NCBI GenBank assembly: GCA_037349105.1
Contig: JAYJMM010000109.1
Span: 3,490,001 to 3,554,000, forward strand
Direction of reading: 5' to 3'
Length of the DNA: 64,000 nucleotides
Source of the DNA: Limnomonas spitsbergensis
Taxonomy: Eukaryota; Chlorophyta; Chlorophyceae; Chlamydomonadales
Shown here: positions 43,421 to 55,800 of the stretch, piece by piece
Layout: each line of letters begins with the position of its first letter
Numbering within the stretch: the first letter of the stretch is position 1
Notes under the pieces: generated by a model
What the model saw: the letters and a program-made list of their open reading frames with translations, nothing else
Told to the model about the DNA's origin: nothing
The model's database searches: none
Program-made: the position numbers and the translations under genes

Positions 43421-46400
43421 CAGACCAGCTGCATTCGTGGGAGCAGAAGCTGAACCAGCAGGTGGCTGAGGAACCAGTTGGACCAAGTGAGGTCGAGTAC
43501 CACGTGCACAGGCATGCACCTGTGTCGGTGCAGATGCATATGCACCAACCAGAAGAGGATGGGCCTGTCACACCACCAGTGGCAGCAGCCCCTGGAGGGG
43601 CCCAGGTGCCAATTTCAGGACCAGGGGCGGCCCAGCAGGCCAACAAACAGCTGGGGGCGCCAAAGAGCGAGGCATGTGTGCCTGCAGCTGCCGGCAGCCC
43701 TAGCCAGTCCCTGGTCGAGGCCTTAGGACTGGAGGGGGGCCAGGCAGGCAACCTGCCAGAGGGGTTGGCCGTGCATGGTCCAACTGAAGGGGCAAGGCAG
43801 GTGATCCCGGGCACAAGGGTGGCAAGCCCAACCAACCAGGGCAGTGCCCATGGGGAACACAAAGGACACTCACCCAAGCCAGTTGCAGCAGAGAATCCTG
43901 AGGGGTCAGAGGAGCAGGGAATCTCCGTACCCGTGCTGAGGGAAAAGGTTAACTGGTACCGGCAGAAGCTCAAAGGAGTGGCCAGGCGGCTGTGTGTGGC
44001 CAGGCAGCCAATGTTGGCCTGGAAGTTGAGGATAACCAGGCAGCTGAGGATGGTGAAGCATAGCTTGGAACATGCCAATCAGAACTTACAGGCGTTGCGG
44101 CCACAAGGCGAGGAGGAGGAAGAGCAGCAGCTGCAGCACGCAGCCATGGTTGCATGGCACGTGGTACTACCCGGGGGGCACGGGGCTGAGCAGGCCAGCC
44201 ATGAGGCGAAAGAAGAGGCACAGCCACCGCAACACCAGGAGTGCATGCGCAGATTGCCCAGGCAGGAGGGCTCCCGCTCAGCAGAGCCGGGTGGGCCAGT
44301 GGGTCAAGCCAGCCCTAGCCTGAGTCTCGACCCAGACGGCTGCAGCAGTTCCAGCCTGGCAATAGCAGGCAGGGCAGCTGACAGTGACCTGGAAGCAGCT
44401 AGGAGCAGCAGGTCTCCGGTGCCAGCACCCGAGGACGACAGCAGCAGCAGAATTGTGTGTCCGGTAGCAATTCATGCGGTAGCGCCTGCAGCTGTGGAGC
44501 TGGCCAGGCTCTGGGAGGACCGTGCAGCAGGTGCCCGTCAGCAACCAATGGAAATCCGCAATGGCATGCGTCAGGCCATGAGGCGTAACAAAGGAGGAGT
44601 ATGCATGTTCTGCGGGTTCGAGTGCGAGCACAGCGACAGGGCATGTGAGCATCTCATGGATGCCAACATCCAGAGGGGAGGAGCAAGGCAGGCAGGGATG
44701 GAGGCGGTTGAGAACCCGGGGCAGGGTCAGCCGCAGGTGCAGGAGCCACACCAGCCCCAGAAGGCTGAGGCAGGCTCCAGCAGGGAGGAGGAAGAAGAGC
44801 CCAACCCAATGGGGGACAGGGTGGAAGCTGTTGTGCAGGAAAGCATCCGGAAGCCCCTGTGTTTGGCACCCAGGTATGGACCCCACAAGAGGCAGCAAGC
44901 GCAGCCGCGCCAAGTACCCGTTGAAACAGCACCCGCGTCCACGGGGTATGGCACGATGCGGTCCAAGGTTCCGCCCAGTGTCGGAGGGTCAGTCCAAGGG
45001 CCCGAGAAGGGCAGACCCAGGTTGGGAGAGCAGAGGTACCAAGATCAGGGTGGAAGCCTGTACAGGTATTCCAGCAACCCAGTTCGGACACCCGTGACCG
45101 GTGGGCAGGCTGCATGTCCCAGTGGATCTGGGAGCGGCGCAAGCAGGATGTCAGTGGACATGAAGGATGAGGAGGAAATGGTGGCCCCGCCAATTGGGTG
45201 GAGCATGCTGGTGCAAGATCTTGACGGTTTGTGGAAGGCGGTGTGTGCCACGCATTTCTCTCACGGCAGCGACCAGGCGAGGGCCATTGAGGAGTTCAGG
45301 AGCCACCATCTGGCAGAGTGGGCGACGAAAGCCTTGATGGGGATCCCTCACACGGGGCAGGACAGAGCAACGCTGCTAGCAGCCCTAGGGCTAAGAGTGT
45401 CCAAGGGAATGGCTGGACAAGAGGCGGCCCTGGCGGTTAAGGCATTGGCAGACAAATGGTGCGCCAGCGTGGCAGGAGATCAGGAAGAGCCCGAGTCCGA
45501 GCCAGAGGAGGAGGAGGAGCCCCAGGAGTGGGAAGGATTCGAGGCGGCCACGCTGGGGCCAGACAGCCTCAGGGAAGTCCAGAGGTGGCAGGAGCAGACA
45601 GGGAGAGCCGTACCAGCCACAAGCCAGGCCAGGTGGGAACGCCTGGAAGCAGGCAGCAAGCTTAGCCTCAAGGGCCAGCGGAGGGCCGACGGGAGCAGAC
45701 CCAGGCCAAGAAGCATCGCGGCCAGCGAGCAGCTGAGGCTGACTAGCCTGTCTCTGGCCAGGATGGCAAAGCAGAGCTCGGAGCCAAGAAGGGCAAGCAG
45801 GCAGGAGTCCTATGCGATGCTGCGGATTGTGGACAACAAGGAAATCATCGGCCAGGAGGGCCAGGCGGACCACATCGCGGAGCTCCTGCGGGCCCGGCGG
45901 CCCAGGCAGGCGGGAGGACGGAAAGGAGGAGCCACTGCCCCGACCAAGGAAGGAGGATCCAGCAGGAAATCGAGTCCGCAGGGAACGCCGGGAGAGGTGA
46001 TTCGCGAAGGCATGAAGGCAGGGAGGAAGAGCGGTCAGGATCTGAGGTGAGGGAGCACACGGGTGGAACGCAGCACAGCAGGCCCAGCAGCAACCCACCC
46101 AGGCGACAGGCAGGATCAGGAGGAGGAGTGGAGCACCAAGGGCCAGTTCAGCCGCCGTCAGAGGGAGGCAGGGCTCCCAGAAGCGTGGCAAGCGAGCGAC
46201 CGTCTAGGGGCGGACAGTCCCAGGGAAGTGCAGACCGCAGAGACAGCCGGGACCAGCGCAGCCGGAACCCAACCAGGGGTGGAGGCGGCGGGTCAGGCTC
46301 TGACCCCAGCAAATCGGATTCGGAAGGATCGGAGGGACGTGGCCCGGGATCCAGCAGGGAATCCATGAAGCAGAAAAGGGAGAGGGTGGCCTTGGAGCAG

Positions 46401-48414
46401 GCGGAGGCACATTTGCAGCTGCAGAAACAGATGATCCAGCAGCTGGCCGGGGGAACCAGGTTCACCAAGATCCCCACCATCCAAGGCAACGTGCCGGTGC
46501 TGGACATGTCCCAGCCGGGGGCGGTCGCAGCCAGGCAGTACTGCCAGGCCTGCAGCTCCTGGGGCTCGCACAACCGCCTGGCCTTATCCGACGAGCCGCC
46601 AGTGCTGGCAGTGGTGGCAGGGGAGATCGCAGGGTCATGCCAGTCCCCCTCAGCCATGGCCTTGCTGGTCCGATCATTGGTCGGCATGTGGAACGACAAG
46701 CCAGCCTGCATGGAGCCGCTGGTAGTCGCCATTAGGGCGGCACCTCAGGGAGACAGGGCCTCCCGGGAGGTCGAGCGGATCAAGGAGACGTGGTCGTCCC
46801 CGGGGAACGGGCCGCCAAGCGAGGTGTCCCTGCTTACCCTGTGAATCAGAGTGGTGCAGAAGGAGGTGGGCAAGCCAACTTCAGACGAGAGGGCAGCGGT
46901 CACCGGCCTCAAGCTGGGAGTCAAAACCACCTTGGACCCGGGAGTCAAGCCGGAGGAGACTGTGGAGGCATTTGCCCACAGAGTCCTGTCCACGGCAGAG
47001 CTGCTGCAGATCTCCAAGGATGCAGCAGACCACTTTGGCAGAAAGCACTCGGTCTCGCACATGTTCTATGAAGGGCTGCCAGTGGCCACCATGGCCAAGC
47101 TGTACGCGTTCAGGATGACTGTGCCCAACTACCTGTGCATGACCGACGAGGAGCAGATCACTGTGCTGACGCAGCAGGTGGTGCTGTGGGAGAGGTTCGC
47201 CCTGGAAATGGGAGACCTGGTGGTCGCAGATCACAGGCCGACGGCAGAAGAGGCGGAAGAGACGGAAGAGGAGGACGAGACAGACGAGGAAGAAGAGACG
47301 GCAGAGGAGGATGAGACGGAAGAGGCGGATGAGACGGGCGAGCGGAGAAAGCCGGCACGTTGGACACCTAGACCAACCCTGCCACCCGGCAGGGGGAGCG
47401 GGGTGTCACAAGACCAATGGCGAGCGGACTCAATGGCATCGCGTACAACAATGACAGGGGAGAAGCCAATGTCACCTCGCGAGCGGTCCATTGAAGGGCC
47501 AAGGTGGCGCTAGGCTTCCAACGAAGAGGAGGTGTCGGCCCTGGAGGGGCAGACAGCCAGGAAGGGCTAAGGGGGAATAGGAATCCCTTTAGAACGGCAG
47601 TACGCGCTGAGCACTTGACGGAACCCACGCCATATTTGGAAGAACGAGCCGGTGCCAGCCCTAGGGGAACACCCCATGGGCGGCACGACTGGCACTAGTA
47701 GGCAGCAGGCAGTGGGCCGACGGCCAGCAGGACGTAGCCTAGTACTCAAGTAAAAAGCTTTCCCGATGTACCGTAGGAGCAGGAGCAGCGAGCCAAAGGA
47801 GTACATAGTGACGACGGCTACAGCGCTGATTCAAGTAGTAGACTTGCATGACAATTGCCTTTGAAGTAGAGATTGCCGCAGGGCCAACCAGGAGAGGGGC
47901 AAGCCTAGGATGGGACACCGCTGCTCTACTACTGCACGCATCTCCTGTGGCCTAGGGCCAGGTGTCAATGGTGCATTGGGGCGAGAGCAGCGGACGGTCT
48001 GCGGTTGTCTGTGTGCCTGACTGAGGCATTGGATTGGAACGCTTCCAAGCGGTAGAACATGTGGATGCTGACAGTTTCTGAGGATTCTGTAGATTCTGAC
48101 GGATTCTGGATTTCTAACGGTTTCTGATGGTTTTTGAATTCACCCAAGCATGACACTGGTGACGGTACCAAATTCTTTGTGCCCTGATCAGGCCAGAGAG
48201 AGATCGGGAGTAGCCCAGAGGCCTTTGTCGAGTGTGCAAACCGTGGGTTAGCCACGGGATTCAGCGAATTTTCTTTGGTGAATTTCCTTTCATGGATTTC
48301 CTGCAGCACAGTGCCTGCAGTGGATTTTCTTCAAGTGGATTTTCTTCCGACTGGCTGATTTGCAGTCAGATGTTTAGGAGGCTTCCGTGTTAGGGAACTG
48401 ACAAGTTCTGAGTG

Positions 48415-48738
48415 TACATATTTTCCGATTCCATTTTCAGTACCACCCCTAGTCCGGCTCCCCACGCACTCCCGGAGGGCTTATCGGGCGGAGCGGGGCC
48501 GGGGGCGAGTAAAGTAGGGGCGGTACCCACAGCCAGGGGCGCCCGGCTAGGCCAGCCTTCCCTCTTATGCGGTACGCTGTACCTAGTTACCCCTTTACAG
48601 CCCTTGTACCTCCGCAGTGTAGTACAAGGTGCACGTGTGTACAGGTGTTGAACCATAGTTGTGAGTAGTTTGAGCCACTCTAAGGCAGTACGGACAGCTT
48701 CCACCATTTTGGCACGGTTACTGCTTCATGGTGCGACA
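48415..48738 (+). repeat. B-type 3' end of the second retroelement
   Basis: Homologous to B1 of the first element and its inner flank: GTACATATTTTCC, then TCAGTACCACCCCT, CCGGCTCCCC, GAGGGCTTA, GGCGAGTAAAGTAGGGGCGG and finally GGTTACTGCTTCATGGTGCG. The last bases, GGTGCGACA, abut the TTTA target duplication. The GC-rich stem (GGCTCCCC / GGAGCGGGG) is kept although the loop differs. Confidence 0.82.
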
Positions 48739-48742
48739 TTTA

Positions 48743-50810
48743 TTCCTGCATTACCTCTGGAATTGGTGTGTGTTAATGAGACGAATCACCAAGAGACCGG
48801 TGTCTGCTAACACACTGCATGCCCTGTCTGTTTCTAAGAGGGGGTTCATCATTTGTCTGGATAAAGATGAAATTGTTGTGTGCATATCCTGACATTCGGA
48901 GAGATGTTTCACCGATTTAGCGCTCTTGGATTATTGGGTGAGGAGCTCTGGGGATTTTGCGAGTGGAGCGAGCGGTGGTCAGACCCCCCCGATCAGGACG
49001 CATCGAAACTGCCGATGCAGGCCATTAGAGCTTTTTGCAAACTGTTGCCGTACACATCATCTTTCATTATCTATCTCGAGGCCTAGATGGTGAGAGATAG
49101 ATGATACGAGCACCTTGACCCAGAGATAATGGCATGCGGTACACAATACGGCAAGCCCTCATTCATATCTACAGGCCAGAAAGTCAGGGGACCTGACCGA
49201 CTTACTTGACTTGACATGACTTCAATTTTATTGCAGTCATTCATTCCATGGGCTGCACAGCGAGCTTGCAGGGGCGGGATGGCACCAACCTGTCAAGTTT
49301 TTTTTGTTCTGATCGAGAGAGTGCTTAAGGATGCACGCACACCGCTCGCATGCGCTTGGCCTGGGCCTCACAAAACCTTCCGGCCACGAGTTGTACCCAT
49401 TATAAACTGCGATTTGCCTGAGCGGCGCAGCGCACGTCTATGCTGGTCCTATGAGTAAATACACAACAGAACAGGAGGATGAGATACAGACAGTATCCAC
49501 TGTGTATGGACGCTTCTAGCGCCGGATGTCCGACCCGCTTCATATTTTCAAAATGACAGCTAGGGTATGCCGGGTGTCGGTCAACCTCGAATTAAGAGCC
49601 TACGATTGCGCACCACATTGTTGATCTGTGGGTGCTTCTGCTACTATTTAGCTACAACAAAGCCTTCTGCCTGTTCGGTTTGGAGCATAAAGCCTTGCTG
49701 CTTGGGCCACTGGCCGTAGGCCAGTCAAAGTTTGGTCCCCATCGGCGCCGTGGTGGCCGCCTGGTGGTATGGGTACTTACAACTTAACAGTGACGCGCAT
49801 GCATGCACGCAGAGTTCAAGAACTGCATGACCTATGCCGAATGTACCTTCGCATGAGATGGACAAGTCCCATTGAATCCATGGTTGCATGGCAAAGGCCC
49901 GCATGAATCCTGGGTCGCATGGCTGCATGGATCCCTGGGCTGCATGGCAGCATGGATCCCTGGAGTGCATGGATCCCTGGGCTGCATTGATAGATGGCTG
50001 CATAGATCCTTGGGCTGTGTGGATTTATGGGCTGCATGGTTGCATACATGTTCATGGGCTGCATGCATGAGCCAGCAAGCCCAAATCCGCAAAGCATCCC
50101 CACACCTCATGTGGCACGCATCTGTATTTTGTTTGTCACCTGATAAGCGCCCTCCAGACGAGTGGCATCCACTGAAGATAGCAATCTTCCAAGCCGATCC
50201 CATGCAATGAGGCAGCAGCCCACAAAACCCCCCAATAAATCCAGGAGGGATTAACTATCAAATATCCCACTTGAAAAGAGACAGCCTCCTTCATAATAAA
50301 TTTCGATTTCTCATTCAAACGATACAAGATTATGATACGATAAAGATTATGCACCAGACGATAAGGAGCATGTAATGCCTGCCACGATAGCGGATAGCCC
50401 CATCACTAGTGTATACAACAGTTTGCAAAAAGCTCTATTTGATCGGCAGTTATAATCGGGGGTTTGAATCGCGTAAATCAGAAATCCACACCAGCTAACG
50501 ATTACGAACTCATGTTCAAACCTCAACTGTCGACGTGACTTCCCCCCCTGACTTCCACATCATAGTGTATGTCATCTCCTTCCACATATACATATATTCT
50601 GCGTGATCAATTTATCTTGCAACCAGTCACCTATTCGCTTTGTGACGGCTTCATTCTACCCGAGCTTCTTTGCTGCAGTTATTGAGTCCCGGTAATCAGT
50701 CTGGTGATCAACACAAACTGGACTGCCGCCCTACTGGTCCAATACTGTGACCCGTCTTCATTCAACGCCTCTACAAGAGATCGGTAGTCTTATAAAGACG
50801 CGATACCGCT
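48743..50810. other. Intergenic region, no gene recognised
   Basis: Mixed-composition sequence between the second retroelement and the small gene at 50811. Short frames (longest about 120 codons, inside the 49860-50070 repeat) show no domain. A tandem repeat is described separately. TATAAAG at about 50790 lies just upstream of the next start codon. Confidence 0.6.
49860..50070. repeat. Imperfect short tandem repeat with GCATGGATCCCTGGGCT core
   Basis: Roughly ten degenerate copies of a 17-base core (CATGGATCCCTGGGCTG with variants such as CATGGTTGCATG and ATAGATCCTTGGGCTG), clearest at 49920-50040. Unit boundaries are irregular. Confidence 0.75.
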
Positions 50811-51625
50811 ATGCCTTTCCTCGCATCCAGTGAGGACTCTACCGCCAAGTATCGACATTGGTGCAGCCGCAGTCGCACGATCTCTCAACGTCTCGCACGG
50901 CCTTGCCACGGTGAGCAATGTACTGTACCCAACATGCAATTCACGGCAGCGCATATTCGTTTGTAGCGTTGACGTTGTTGATGGAGTTGGGGAGTAGGTG
51001 CGGCATACGTGCATAATCTGGCTGCTCAGAATTTGAACAATGATATGACGCAGGGGCAACGCGTCAGCTACCTCCACAAATTCCATGACCGATGGCCATC
51101 TCCGTTCTCCTCCTCCTTTTACATTTGTGCACAGTTCGTTTTCCAAGGCTGGTCGATCAAATCCCTGAGGACACTCAGGGCGAAGAGGATTCAATCCAAT
51201 CTCCGATTGTCAATGCGAATGAGACGTCGTTCCAGCTGGACGCTCCGTCCCCAGCTATGTTGACCCCTGACACCAGATCTCCGACTACGCCCCGAGCTTC
51301 TCAGGGAGCATCAGGAACGTTTGCACTCTCTGACTACAGAAAGGTGCCCCGGCAGCTCTTCAAGGAGCATCCCATGCCTGCTGTGGCAGACACCCCCCCC
51401 GCCACGGGAGGCAGCATGGTGCGCATGGCATGCAATTTGGACATGCTGTCCACTGTAGCGCACGCAAATGAAAGGACAGCCAAGCAGCCCCTCGTGGACG
51501 ACTCCTTTCTTGGGCCGCATCTCCGAGTTTTGGCCCCGCGTCCTAAGGTCTACAAGGGAAGTGCGGCAGCCAAAGATCTATTCGCAAAGGAATGTGCCAT
51601 TTATCCAGGCACACCAGCGTTATAG
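50811..51625 (+). CDS. Hypothetical 196-residue protein
   Basis: Two exons, 50811-50910 and 51135-51625, join in phase (GT donor at 50911, CAG acceptor at 51134). I recognise no domain. The N terminus is Ser/Arg-rich (STAKYRHWCSRSRTISQRLA). The middle is Thr/Ser/Pro-rich and acidic (IPEDTQGEEDS, TPDTRSPTTPRASQ), as in regulatory or scaffold proteins. The C terminus has a basic patch (LRVLAPRPKVYKGSAAAKD). No signal peptide or membrane helix is evident. TATAAAG lies about 20 bases before the ATG, too close for a normal TATA box if this ATG is used, so a downstream start is possible. The splice phase and sustained frame make a real gene likely. Confidence 0.5.
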
Positions 51626-52811
51626 CTGTGAAGGAGTTGAGCACCATCTCCAGGTGTCCAGCAGGGTACTTGAGGCCACTCCCGGTTGTCTCCTGATTAA
51701 TGTCGTTTTTGAGTGACAAAATCAGCCTGGCATGAATTCTGTGACTTTCCTGGCTTGTGACAGGCTTTGGTTGGTATAAGACTGAAGCCAAACATTTGTA
51801 GAGTAGAATGAAAATGCGCAGGATGCTATATGATTGCCTTGGTTCTCCGTCAAGGTTGTCCAAATGCCTGTTGCACTTTTGTCAGGGCAATGCCGATCAG
51901 CGAATTTGACCCCGGGTTTGTCTGATTTTCTTATCGGATTGTCATGTCGTATGTATCGTTTTTAGCAGCTTGTTCTCCTCGCCTATTTCTTGCCTGGCAC
52001 TCTCTGTTAGCCGTTAACACAGTAGATCTGCTTGAAGTTACGAGGGAGCACTTTTTAGGGCCCTCTTATTCACATAAATCAGCACCGAAGTGTGTGGAAA
52101 ACCTCTTTCACTGTGGAATGAATTATCATCAGGTTTTTACTTGCATGTTTTCCTGCCACTTGGGGCTGCACCCCCAACCTTGAACAACTATATATAAAGA
52201 GTTTCCAGTATATACACCTTGCTTAAATTGTTTCTTATCTTATAGTACAGACATATTTACGTACTGGTATATATAGACTACAGTGGAAAATAAAACCGGT
52301 TATAATATTGTCTCTCTTTGTCCTTAACTCGGCTAGTTTATTATTTCTTTACGAAGATGTGCTTACAGTGCTAGGAGCCAGTGGAAAAGAGTGGCTGGTC
52401 CTTTGTCCCCGTCATCCTATTTGCAGTGTAGGTATCTAGTTCCGATGGCACCGCACATCAACACATGTAATTTGCTTGAGAGATCGTTGGATGGAAGTGT
52501 GGAACAGCATCTTGATTAGTCACTTCAGGAAGGGGTCCTAATTCGAAGTAGGGACCCCGGCCAATTGAGCGCGGACCTGTGAGCAACAACTGTTAGCAAG
52601 CACCTTGGCTTTCGGGTTTCCACATGCCTCACACATAATTCAGACATCTCGTACAGCTTTTACGTGGTCAGAAGTACAGTCTAAACGCTTTCTATTACAA
52701 GAAAGTTGCCCATGGCCAACAATGTGCAGCATATTGTACCAACAACTAAAGAACATCCCCAATAGGAGAATATAATTAGTCTTTGTTTCAAACAGCCCAG
52801 TAGTTTAGCCA
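51626..52811. other. Intergenic region between convergent genes
   Basis: AT-rich 3' flanks of two genes that end towards each other. TGTAA occurs near 52467 on + and, as TTACA on the plus strand, near 52693 for the minus-strand gene. A TATATA-rich patch at about 52190-52290 holds no gene. Confidence 0.6.
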
Positions 52812-55800
52812 TTACCGTGCACTTCCTCTGGACACAACATGCGTTGCATGCTGCCTCCCTGCATATGATCCCTGCAGCTGACCAGAACCCTGGACTGCAG
52901 ACAGAACCGGTTGTGGTAGATGCTGCACATCTTCGTCCTCTACCAGACCCTGTTCCCTGACTTCCATATCAAGAGGGCGACGTCTCGTATTTTGGTACGG
53001 GCTCTCCGCCTCTTGATCCGTACTGTGGTGCAGCCCCGCGATCGTGCCAGGTCCGCGCACTCCTGTAATGTGGTGTAAGGCAAGCAAGGAAACTTTCATG
53101 AGACAGTGATCTGGACGCAACTTACTAGACAGTAGACACATACTCCAAGCACAGCAGAAATGTACAGAATCCAGCGGAATGTTTTGCACATAAATTGTAT
53201 ATCGGTACTGTTGTGCAGTTATGCAACTTGGTGAGATGAAAGTACAGCTGATAAAAGGAGCCACAGGATATTTGGGTACGTGCTGCCACAGACATACAAG
53301 AAATCTGCTCTGTCAAGACTCAAGACAAGGGCATCCTACTACAGCATCCGCGCCCTTAGAATACGACGGATGTCACCAGCCATGTTTTAGGTTCAACCTA
53401 CCCATTCCAAGAGACGAGTGAATGCTGCTTGACACGTATTGAGCCAGAAAGTGTATGGAGCCAGCTGACCAAGTCGGAGGATCCATGTAGGGGGGAGGCT
53501 GTGAGGGTGGCGGCAAGACCAGTGGCCGGAGGTGGTCCCTCGAAGTGCCAGCGACAGCGTCTCCCCCTGTGTGCCCTCCAGAATCTGAACCAGGGAGCTG
53601 GCCCCCCCTTGCGCGCCTCCTTGCCGGCCGGCCCTCCTGGCTGCTACGGCAATGGAAGCTGTCCCCAGCTGCAGCCCCGCTGATTGGTTCATCATCACCT
53701 GCAAGTATACCAGCTCGACTTCAGGCCTCACTGGAGTAAAGCTACAGGGTGCAGGAACCAGCATCTAAGCCAACAAATACTGGACACACACTGGTCACTG
53801 GAGGATATCACGGAACGTGCAGACCCTAACACAAACAAGATGATAATATCCCTCCCCTAGCAAAACAAAACACTCACTTTCAAGAGGGTCCATGAAGCTG
53901 TCATCCAGATCGCCACTCGTGGCCTCACCCCCTTCGTCGTTCCCACCGCTTCCCTCATCGTCGCTGCCGCCCTCCCCTGGCCAAGCTCGTGCAGCGGCAG
54001 CAACAGGCGCCGCGCGCCGCCTGGTCCATCCCCGCTGCAGATGATGCAGCCAAGTCTGCCACATCCCTGCTACCTCCGACCTCCCAGAGCCAGCCCTGCT
54101 GCCATACGCCGCCCTGGCAGCAGGGCTTGGGTGCACACTCTCGTCCACCTCTTCTACCAGGGTCCGGCTCGCCGCCATGCGACGCTGCCTGACCTCCACG
54201 CGATGGTCAGACAGAGGCGCAGCCACTGCCACATGTCGCGGGCGCTGCGGCGAAGAGGTGCTGATGGGCAGGCCCACCAGCAAGGCAAACAAGATGTCCA
54301 GGTACATCCAGGTGGCCACGCGAGCAGCAGTATCTACAACAGCCCATCCATGGCGTGCTCTAGCAGGCGCACCAGGCCGCCCGCTGTTGTTGCGCATCAG
54401 CGGTGCACGACAAAGCGGGCACGCGAAGGACTCGCTACCGCTCTGCTGCAGCCAGGCCCGCAGACAGGCGAGGTGGAAGATGTGACCGCATGGCAGCTGC
54501 TTGGCAGCCAGCATGCGCTCCATGCATATGGCACATGGATCGTGCTCCGCAAAGGCGTCCGGGTAGGTGTGCTGAAGGCTATGCGTGGCGCGGCGATATA
54601 CGAGGTAGGTGTGGATACGTTTGAGCAGGGAAACGAGGATGGAGCGGATGTCCAGGAATAGAATGGCGTCGATAAGCTGCGGCATTCAGGAGCAGGGAGG
54701 TGGGAGGTGAGGAATCACTCTTGATCAGTGCCTGCACAATGTTCTATTTTTGGAAGTCTGGCACAGAAATCCAAACAGGCAACACTCACCGACTCAGACC
54801 ATGAGGCGGATGTATTAATAATGTCAAGGCCGCTCAAACGCGAGAAGATTGAGTCAATGGCAGCATCGGAACATGTAGCAGGGGCAGTGTGAGCAGACGC
54901 CTGATTTCAAGCTCCCAGCGACCCTTTCAACCTGTGCTGGGTAGCAGGGCACCCCTTGATTCAGAGAGAAAGGATATCACGCCCCGCATGGGTGTGAAGG
55001 TTGAGGACACTCTGCGGCATGGGCCGAGGTCGCGTCCGCGCCGCTACCATCCCCCTGATTCACCATTCACCTGGAAGGTCAGGCCGTGCAGGAACCAGAC
55101 GTGCACATAGTGCGCCAGCGTCATCATGTGCACCAGCAGGTCTGCAACCAGGTCCATGTGCAGGAGCAGAGAGCCCTTGCCCTCCCACGCCTCCCAGCGT
55201 CCGCTTGGAGTGCTGGCACCCACTAAATCCTCATCTCTGGCCACATCACTAACTCCAGCGACAAGGGCTGCTGGAACAGCGCGGCCTTCAGCGAGGTCGC
55301 TGAGAGAGCTCATGTGCCGATCGTATAGGTTCACGGCTGCAGAGAGGGATGCAGGTCGTTTGAGGGGGCAGCCCAACTGAAAGCGGGGAATCATTCAGGA
55401 TGCAGGGCAGGGCATGGAGGGGAGACAATGAAGTAAAGTTTGGAGTCAAAATACTGCAACAGAAAAAGAAAATAAGACACAGATTTAACTGACCATAGTG
55501 GATCAGCGTCTTTCCACCCTCCACCAGCACGATCCCCATGTCGAAGGCACAAAGGAGGACCTGGGATGCAATAGAAACATCAGGATACAAATTAAAAACC
55601 ATGAGATTGATCAAAGGTTACGTTACAAGTGCCCTGCCCTGTCTTTTCATACGATTTCCGGTAAGCTCCGTAGTGCCCGACTCACCTTGGTCATTGGCAG
55701 GATGTTTACTGACGAGATGAGCGTGACCACTCCTGCCAGATCATGAGCCATAATGAGGAGCACCAGCATCAGGGGGCGCACATGCGACAGCACTGAAGCT

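Larger units (their letters stand above)
39262..47513 (+). pseudogene. Degenerate gag (with fused Pol tail) of the second retroelement
   Basis: Starts ATG at 39262 (MHDTIVDPNRHQHPD), aligned to the Gag start of the first element. Lesions in order: TAG 39397; MITE insertion at 39491-40177; TAG 40617; TGA 41008; TAG 42736 (a CAG-to-TAG change in a repeat unit); frame change with TGA 46048; TGA 46842 (TGG in the first element). Between them, long open stretches remain (41020-42735, 42739-46047, 46851-47510). Recognisable parts are the PIGW...GIPHTGQDRATLLAALG block at about 45190-45400, and the capsid helices (FTKIPTIQGNVPVLDMSQPG, VEAFAHRVLSTAELLQISKD) at about 46460-47220. An acidic run then leads directly into the Pol tail. 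No zinc knuckle or enzyme domain is left. Confidence 0.82.
37647..48738 (+). mobile_element. Decayed, internally deleted relative of the methyltransferase retrotransposon
   Basis: 11.1-kb element on the plus strand, from TGTCACGG to GGTGCGACA, flanked by TTTA on both sides (37643-37646 and 48739-48742). Its 5' repeat L2 (37647-38283), candidate self-priming site, leader, gag and 3' end are homologous to the 18.9-kb element but well diverged. The reading frame runs from capsid (about 47220) straight to the last residues of Pol (ERGVTRPMASGL and GEANVTSRAV, compare ERGIARPMANGL and GEANVTPRAV). The knuckles, protease, RT, RNase H, methyltransferase, integrase and PHD finger are all missing. It has no second L and only one B-type end. 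It also acquired a MITE (39491-40177) and expanded tandem repeats. Confidence 0.88.

Noticed and set aside
42081..44078. 665-residue minus-strand Cys/Ser/Thr-rich frame
   Set aside because: Antisense shadow of the 87-bp repeat array and gag of the second retroelement; the plus frame carries the Gag homology.
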